A DNA stretch of 64,000 nucleotides from NCBI RefSeq assembly GCF_900099555.1, contig NZ_FMWM01000002.1, forward strand, positions 989,629 to 1,053,628. The letters run 5' to 3'. The notes under the pieces are model-generated. The model was not told where the DNA came from, searched no databases, and saw only the letters and a list, made by a program, of their open reading frames with translations. Both the position numbers and the translations under genes were made by a program. Source of the stretch: Peptoniphilus raoultii. Lineage in GTDB: Bacteria; Bacillota; Clostridia; Tissierellales; Peptoniphilaceae. Shown here piece after piece: positions 59,979 to 64,000 of this stretch (position 1 is the first letter of the stretch; each line of letters starts with the position of its first letter).

Positions 59979-61421
59979 ATGGATATATTAAATTTAAAGG
60001 CAAGAGAACTTGCAGAGGGCTACAGAAATAGGGATTTTTCTGTAGAGGAAGTTACAAAAGAATATTTTAAGAATATTAAGGAAAAAAATGGAGAAATCAA
60101 TGCTTATATTTCCTTAAATGAAGAAAATGCTCTAAAAGAAGCAAAGGAAGTTGACGAAAAATTTAGAAATAGGGAAGAATTGTCAAAAATTGCAGGTATC
60201 CCAATTTCCATTAAGGATAATATTGCAGTTAAGGACTTAAAAATGACCTGTGCATCAAAAATTCTTGAAAATTTTGTAAGCCCCTATGATGCTGAAGTTG
60301 TTAGAAAAATAAAGGCAAATGATGGAATTATTTTAGGCAAGGTAAATTTAGATGAATTTGCCATGGGTGCTTCAACAAAAACATCTTATTTTGGTGTTAC
60401 AAAAAATCCTCTTAATACAAAACTTGTTTCTGGGGGTTCATCAGGTGGAAGTGCAGCATCTGTTGCTGGAAATATGGCGGCAATTTCTCTTGGAACGGAC
60501 ACTGGAGGAAGTGTAAGGCAGCCTTCATCTTTTTGCGGCACAGTGGGAATGAAGCCAACCTATGGCACAGTTTCAAGATTTGGAGTTTCTTCAATGGCCA
60601 ATACTTTTGATCAAGTTGGTGTAATTGGAAAAGATGTTGAAGATATGCAAAGTCTATTATCAATAATTGAAGGTAGAGATGAAAAAGATGCAACTTCAGT
60701 TGGAAATGAATCCCTAAAGGATAATTTTGATTTTAATAATGCTGAAAATTCTTTAAAGGGAATTAAGGTTGCAATTCCAAAAATTTATTTGGATATGAAC
60801 CTTGATAAGGATATTAAGGGAGAATTTAACAAGGCAATTGACATACTTCTTGAAAATGGGGCTATTGTTGAAGAATTTAATATTGAATCCTTAAAATATG
60901 TTATTGAAACCTACCACATTTTAGTTAATGGTGAAATTGCATCAAACCTTGCAAGATTTGATTCTGTAATTTATGGCCACAGGGCTGAAAATTTTTCAAA
61001 TATTGAAGAGATGTATAGAAAATCAAGAAGAGAAGGTTTCGGCAATGAAGTTAAGAGAAGAATTATGATTGGAACTCATATTTTATCTCTTGATCTTGCT
61101 GAAGATTATTATTACAAGGCCCTTAAAGTTCGTGGAATTATAAAAAGGGATATGGAAAATATGTTTAAGGACTATGATTTAATGTTATGCCCAACTTATC
61201 CCGTATATCCCTTTGAAATTAATAGAGAAATGTCAGCCGTAGAAATTTATGCTGGGGATTTATTTACAATTCCTGCTAATATGGCAGGATGCCCATCAAT
61301 TTCAATCCCAATGCCAAAAAAAGAAAATGGACTTTCCGTTGGTATGGAATTTACAGCTAAAAGATTTAAGGATAGGGAACTAATTAATGCTGCCCATGCT
61401 TTTGAAAGGAGTTTAAGATGA
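59979..61421 (+). CDS. gatA: Aspartyl/glutamyl-tRNA amidotransferase subunit A
   Basis: A 480-residue amidase-signature protein that releases ammonia from glutamine. The catalytic Lys is in IPISIKDNIAVKDLKMTCAS, cis-Ser and nucleophile Ser in SGGSSGGSAASVA and GTDTGGSVRQPSSFCG. It supplies ammonia to GatB for converting Glu-tRNA(Gln)/Asp-tRNA(Asn). It starts 3 bases after gatC. Confidence 0.95.
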   Translation: MDILNLKARELAEGYRNRDFSVEEVTKEYFKNIKEKNGEINAYISLNEENALKEAKEVDEKFRNREELSKIAGIPISIKDNIAVKDLKMTCASKILENFVSPYDAEVVRKIKANDGIILGKVNLDEFAMGASTKTSYFGVTKNPLNTKLVSGGSSGGSAASVAGNMAAISLGTDTGGSVRQPSSFCGTVGMKPTYGTVSRFGVSSMANTFDQVGVIGKDVEDMQSLLSIIEGRDEKDATSVGNESLKDNFDFNNAENSLKGIKVAIPKIYLDMNLDKDIKGEFNKAIDILLENGAIVEEFNIESLKYVIETYHILVNGEIASNLARFDSVIYGHRAENFSNIEEMYRKSRREGFGNEVKRRIMIGTHILSLDLAEDYYYKALKVRGIIKRDMENMFKDYDLMLCPTYPVYPFEINREMSAVEIYAGDLFTIPANMAGCPSISIPMPKKENGLSVGMEFTAKRFKDRELINAAHAFERSLR

Positions 61422-62851
61422 CATATAAAACAATTGTGGGTCTTGAAATCCACGTAGAACTTTCAACAAAGACAAAGGCCTTTTGCTCATGCGAAAATTC
61501 TTTTGGAGGTCAGCCAAATACAAGAGTGTGCCCTATTTGTCTTGCCCTTCCCGGAGCTATGCCTGTTTTAAATAAAAATGTTTTAAGATATTCTGTTATG
61601 GCTGCTAAAGCCTTAAACTGTACTATAAATAATAAGTCAAAATTTGACAGAAAAAATTATTTTTATCCTGATCTAACCAAGGGTTTTCAAATTACACAAA
61701 ATGACAAACCAATTTGTGAAGAAGGATTTTTAACAATTAATTCAAATGGTGAAGACAAAAAAATTGGAATTTTTAGGATTCAAATGGAAGAAGATACTGG
61801 AAAAAGTTTGCACACAGAAGGGGACGAAACTCTGATGGATTATAATAGATCCGGAGTTCCTCTAATTGAAATTGTAACAAAACCTGATATGAATTCTGGA
61901 GCTGAAGCCAGAATGTTTCTTGAAAAATTAAAAAACACCCTAATCTATCTTGGAATTTCAGATTGCAAAATGGAAGAAGGTTCCTTAAGGTGCGATGTAA
62001 ATGTCAATGTTAAGGAAATTGAAAGCGGAAGAAAAACTGCCGTCACAGAAGTTAAAAATTTAAATTCCTTTAGGGGAGTTGAAAAGGCAATTGATTTTGA
62101 AGTTCAAAGACATATTAAACTTTTGGAAAATGATGAAAAGGAAATAAGAACAACAAGAAGATGGGACGATGCCAAAAATGAGACTATTTTAATGAGAGTA
62201 AAATATACTGTGGCCGACTATAGGTTTGCACCTGAAGGTGATTTGCCGCCAGTTGTAATTACAGATGGTGAAATCAATGAAATTATTTCACATATGCCAG
62301 AGCTTCCGGAAGATAAAAAGTTAAGATTTATGAAAGACTATAAATTAAACGACTATGATTCAAAAATTTTAACATCTTCAAAAGAGCTTGCTAGCTTTTA
62401 TGAAAGGCTTGCAGGGAAATTTGATGACTATAATATGTTGTCTAATTGGATTTTAACAGAAATCCTAAGGCAAGTAGATTTAGAAAATGGTGAGGAAATT
62501 AAACTTTCCTTTGCCGATGATGAATTTATTAAACTTTTAAGGTCTGTTAAGGATAATAAAATTTCAAATAATGCAGGAAAAAAAGTTTTGCTTGAAATGT
62601 TTGAAACAGGTGAATCTTCTGATGAAATTATTAAAAGGCTAGGCCTAATTCAAATTTCAGATTCGGGATTTATTGAAGAAATTGTTGATAAGGTTATGAA
62701 AGCAAATCCGCAGTCTATAGAAGATTTTAAAAATGGAAAATCCAGAGCCTTGGGATTTTTAGTTGGCCAAGTTATGAAAGAATCTAAGGGCAAGGCCAAT
62801 CCAAAAATGGTTAATGAACTCGTAAGTAAAAAATTAAATTCTTTAATTTAA
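61418..62851 (+). CDS. gatB: Aspartyl/glutamyl-tRNA amidotransferase subunit B
   Basis: A 477-residue kinase-like subunit that activates the misacylated tRNA: VGLEIHVELSTKTKAFCSC, CPICLALPGAMPVLNK, DRKNYFYPDLTKGFQITQ, MEEGSLRCDVNVNV and the C-terminal helical YqeY-like tail (about 330-477). It overlaps gatA by 4 bases. A strong repeat-type terminator follows. Confidence 0.95.
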   Translation: MTYKTIVGLEIHVELSTKTKAFCSCENSFGGQPNTRVCPICLALPGAMPVLNKNVLRYSVMAAKALNCTINNKSKFDRKNYFYPDLTKGFQITQNDKPICEEGFLTINSNGEDKKIGIFRIQMEEDTGKSLHTEGDETLMDYNRSGVPLIEIVTKPDMNSGAEARMFLEKLKNTLIYLGISDCKMEEGSLRCDVNVNVKEIESGRKTAVTEVKNLNSFRGVEKAIDFEVQRHIKLLENDEKEIRTTRRWDDAKNETILMRVKYTVADYRFAPEGDLPPVVITDGEINEIISHMPELPEDKKLRFMKDYKLNDYDSKILTSSKELASFYERLAGKFDDYNMLSNWILTEILRQVDLENGEEIKLSFADDEFIKLLRSVKDNKISNNAGKKVLLEMFETGESSDEIIKRLGLIQISDSGFIEEIVDKVMKANPQSIEDFKNGKSRALGFLVGQVMKESKGKANPKMVNELVSKKLNSLI

Positions 62852-62897
62852 CTAATGCTGCTATTGTGGTTTTTCAGTTATTAAAAAGTTAAAATTA

Positions 62898-62948
62898 TAG
62901 GAACAGTCCACACTCTAAGAGTGGAGCAAGGGCAGTTCCTATTTTTTT
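62898..62948 (+). terminator. Repeat-derived terminator after gatB
   Basis: The outer stem TAGGAAC / GTTCCTA encloses an inner CACTCT-a-AGAGTG hairpin, then seven T residues. It shares the acagtccacactc segment with the terminator at 20169-20220. The rest of the gap to 63060 shows only a second weak hairpin AAAAGCC / GGCTTTT (63036-63058). Confidence 0.88.
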
Positions 62949-63059
62949 GAAAAAAATTATTTCAAATATTAGCTAATAAAAAATTTTAAATTTTAAAAAA
63001 ATTTTTGCTATTTTATTTATTTTGCATTCATCTTAAAAAGCCGATTATGGAGGCTTTTC

Positions 63060-63088
63060 TTGTTATTTCTAAAGCAATATGCTAAAAT
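63060..63088 (+). promoter_or_regulatory. Promoter giving a probable leaderless transcript
   Basis: TTGTTA (63060-63065), a 17-base spacer and TAAAAT (63083-63088). Only 6 bases separate the -10 from the ATG at 63095, and no Shine-Dalgarno is present. Confidence 0.65.
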
Positions 63089-63094
63089 AAAAGC

Positions 63095-63703
63095 ATGAAA
63101 AAGTTTTTATTTTTCGTCATAATTATTTCTATTTTTCTATTTTATATGTCAAGGGAAAGGCTGCTTCTAAGGGCAGAGGGATTTATTTCTGACAAAAATA
63201 CTAGCAGGGAAGTTTTGATCTATGGACCTAGATATTCAAAATACGGAAATACTATAATAATTCCTTCAATATCTTACATAAAAAAATTAAGGGGAAGGAA
63301 CAAATTTAATATTTTTAAGCTTGATATTTGTGATTTAGATGGTGATGGGATAGAAGAGATTAATTTTGGAGTTTACAAAAAATCTCCCCACCACAGGGTA
63401 ATGGCTAAAAGGGTTTTTGCCTATAATTTTGAGGAAAAGCTTGTCCCTAAATATAGGTGCTCAAGATTTTCAAAACCCCTTTTAGATTATTTTATAAAAG
63501 AAAAGGATAGGTCTGAAATTTATTGTCTTTTAAGGACAAGGACTGGAAAAACGGTTGAAGTCTATAGATATACTGATTTTTCCTATGAGAGAATTAAAAC
63601 TTTTGATTTAGATACTTATGAGGATATAAAGTTAGAAGATAATAAAATATTTGTAAAAAACCTAGGAAGGTGGGAAATATATAATGAAGAAGATTTTTAT
63701 TAG
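63095..63703 (+). CDS. Membrane-anchored or secreted protein with a VCBS/FG-GAP-like calcium motif
   Basis: A 202-residue protein of unknown function. A hydrophobic N-terminus (about 3-20) serves as signal or anchor. The motif DICDLDGDGIEEINFGVY (about 75-92) resembles calcium-binding DxDxDG loops of FG-GAP/VCBS proteins, followed by beta-rich sequence. There is no ribosome binding site; the promoter's -10 ends 6 bases before the ATG. It overlaps the next lipoprotein gene by 20 bases, so the two are coupled. Confidence 0.68.
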   Translation: MKKFLFFVIIISIFLFYMSRERLLLRAEGFISDKNTSREVLIYGPRYSKYGNTIIIPSISYIKKLRGRNKFNIFKLDICDLDGDGIEEINFGVYKKSPHHRVMAKRVFAYNFEEKLVPKYRCSRFSKPLLDYFIKEKDRSEIYCLLRTRTGKTVEVYRYTDFSYERIKTFDLDTYEDIKLEDNKIFVKNLGRWEIYNEEDFY

Positions 63704-64000
63704 TTTGCTTATTATTAGTCTTTTACTTGCCGGATGCTCAAAAGAAGAAGGCAAGGAAATAAATAATAAGGGTGAAGAAAGAGTAGAAGTTAAGAAAGAG
63801 GAAATAGGATTTGAAAATAAAATGAAAAGTGTTGAGCTTTTAAATTCCAAAATAAATGCCGCATACAAAGAAATTCCTTTAAAGGAAGATTTTTCTAATC
63901 TTGCAAATTATGGTGCCTTTGATTATGGTGAGGGGTTTTCTATTACAGATGAGCAAAAACAATTGCTTCTAAAAAATGGATTTTTTGTATTGGATTCTTA
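63684..64000 (+). CDS. DUF3160-like lipoprotein (partial, runs off the window)
   Basis: The first 105 codons of a lipoprotein: signal MKKIFISLLIISLLLAGCSK with lipobox LAGC, a Lys/Glu-rich linker, then LKEDFSNLANYGAFDYGEGF and ITDEQKQLLLKNGFFVLDS. The last segment resembles the start of DUF3160 proteins. The frame is open to the right edge. GGTGGG precedes the ATG within the end of the preceding gene. Confidence 0.72.
   Translation, partial: MKKIFISLLIISLLLAGCSKEEGKEINNKGEERVEVKKEEIGFENKMKSVELLNSKINAAYKEIPLKEDFSNLANYGAFDYGEGFSITDEQKQLLLKNGFFVLDS

Overview
The window is a gene-dense, AT-rich chromosomal segment of a low-GC anaerobic Firmicute. The combination of FeoAB, a ThiI without a rhodanese domain, GatCAB, S-layer-homology (SLH) proteins, a PotABCD operon headed by an XRE-cupin regulator, a YhaO/YhaN pair and DUF1659/DUF2922/YvrJ small proteins fits Clostridia/Tissierellia. 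The anaerobic cocci (Peptoniphilaceae-like) are my best guess, made from protein style only; there is no rRNA to settle it. I found no tRNA, rRNA, CRISPR array or intact prophage. Many starts are TTG or GTG with good Shine-Dalgarno sequences, and sigma-A promoters and intrinsic terminators are easy to read.

1-4.8 kb is the most unusual part. A minus-strand set of small genes (DUF1659, DUF2922, YvrJ, then a sigma-70-like factor overlapping an Amidase_2 peptidoglycan amidase) is interrupted by a plus-strand secreted Ig-like/copper-amine-oxidase-N protein. The gaps are packed with a dispersed hairpin repeat: a 56-57 bp imperfect palindrome in two loop versions, usually paired with a GCAGG..CCTGC hairpin to make a composite of about 115 bp. 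4.8-7.4 kb holds feoAB behind a near-perfect DtxR-type box, followed by two more repeat copies in opposite orientation.

7.4-13.4 kb: an RNase H-fold exonuclease-like protein, a broken LUD-domain (LutC-like) gene, cysteine desulfurase plus ThiI (tRNA 4-thiouridine), LemA and TPM-domain envelope proteins, and a DUF1624 acyltransferase-like membrane protein. 13.4-17.8 kb: regulator plus spermidine/putrescine ABC transporter. 17.9-25.6 kb: an unknown membrane protein, an orphan BMP-family lipoprotein, class III polyhydroxyalkanoate synthase (PhaE-PhaC), a YwaF-like membrane protein, a zinc-ribbon membrane protein and a small lipoprotein.

25.6-30.4 kb: dnaX-ybaB-recR and ftsH. 30.4-33.5 kb: a Fur-family regulator (probably Zur) divergent from znuABC, with back-to-back promoters. 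33.5-44.3 kb: YbaK deacylase, phosphoglucomutase, a PfkB-fold protein without its catalytic Asp, an isochorismatase-family hydrolase, YhaO/YhaN, a metallophosphoesterase, a CYTH protein and PEP synthase. 44.3-50 kb: a Ca2+-type P-ATPase and a GntR-controlled ABC-2 exporter with a perfect palindromic operator. 50-54.8 kb: an orphan siroheme-synthase-like dehydrogenase and two paralogous SLH proteins separated by a decayed IS1182-like element that keeps both ends. 54.8-62.9 kb: tcdA, pcrA, ligA, gatCAB. The window ends in a probable leaderless membrane-anchored protein and a truncated DUF3160-like lipoprotein.
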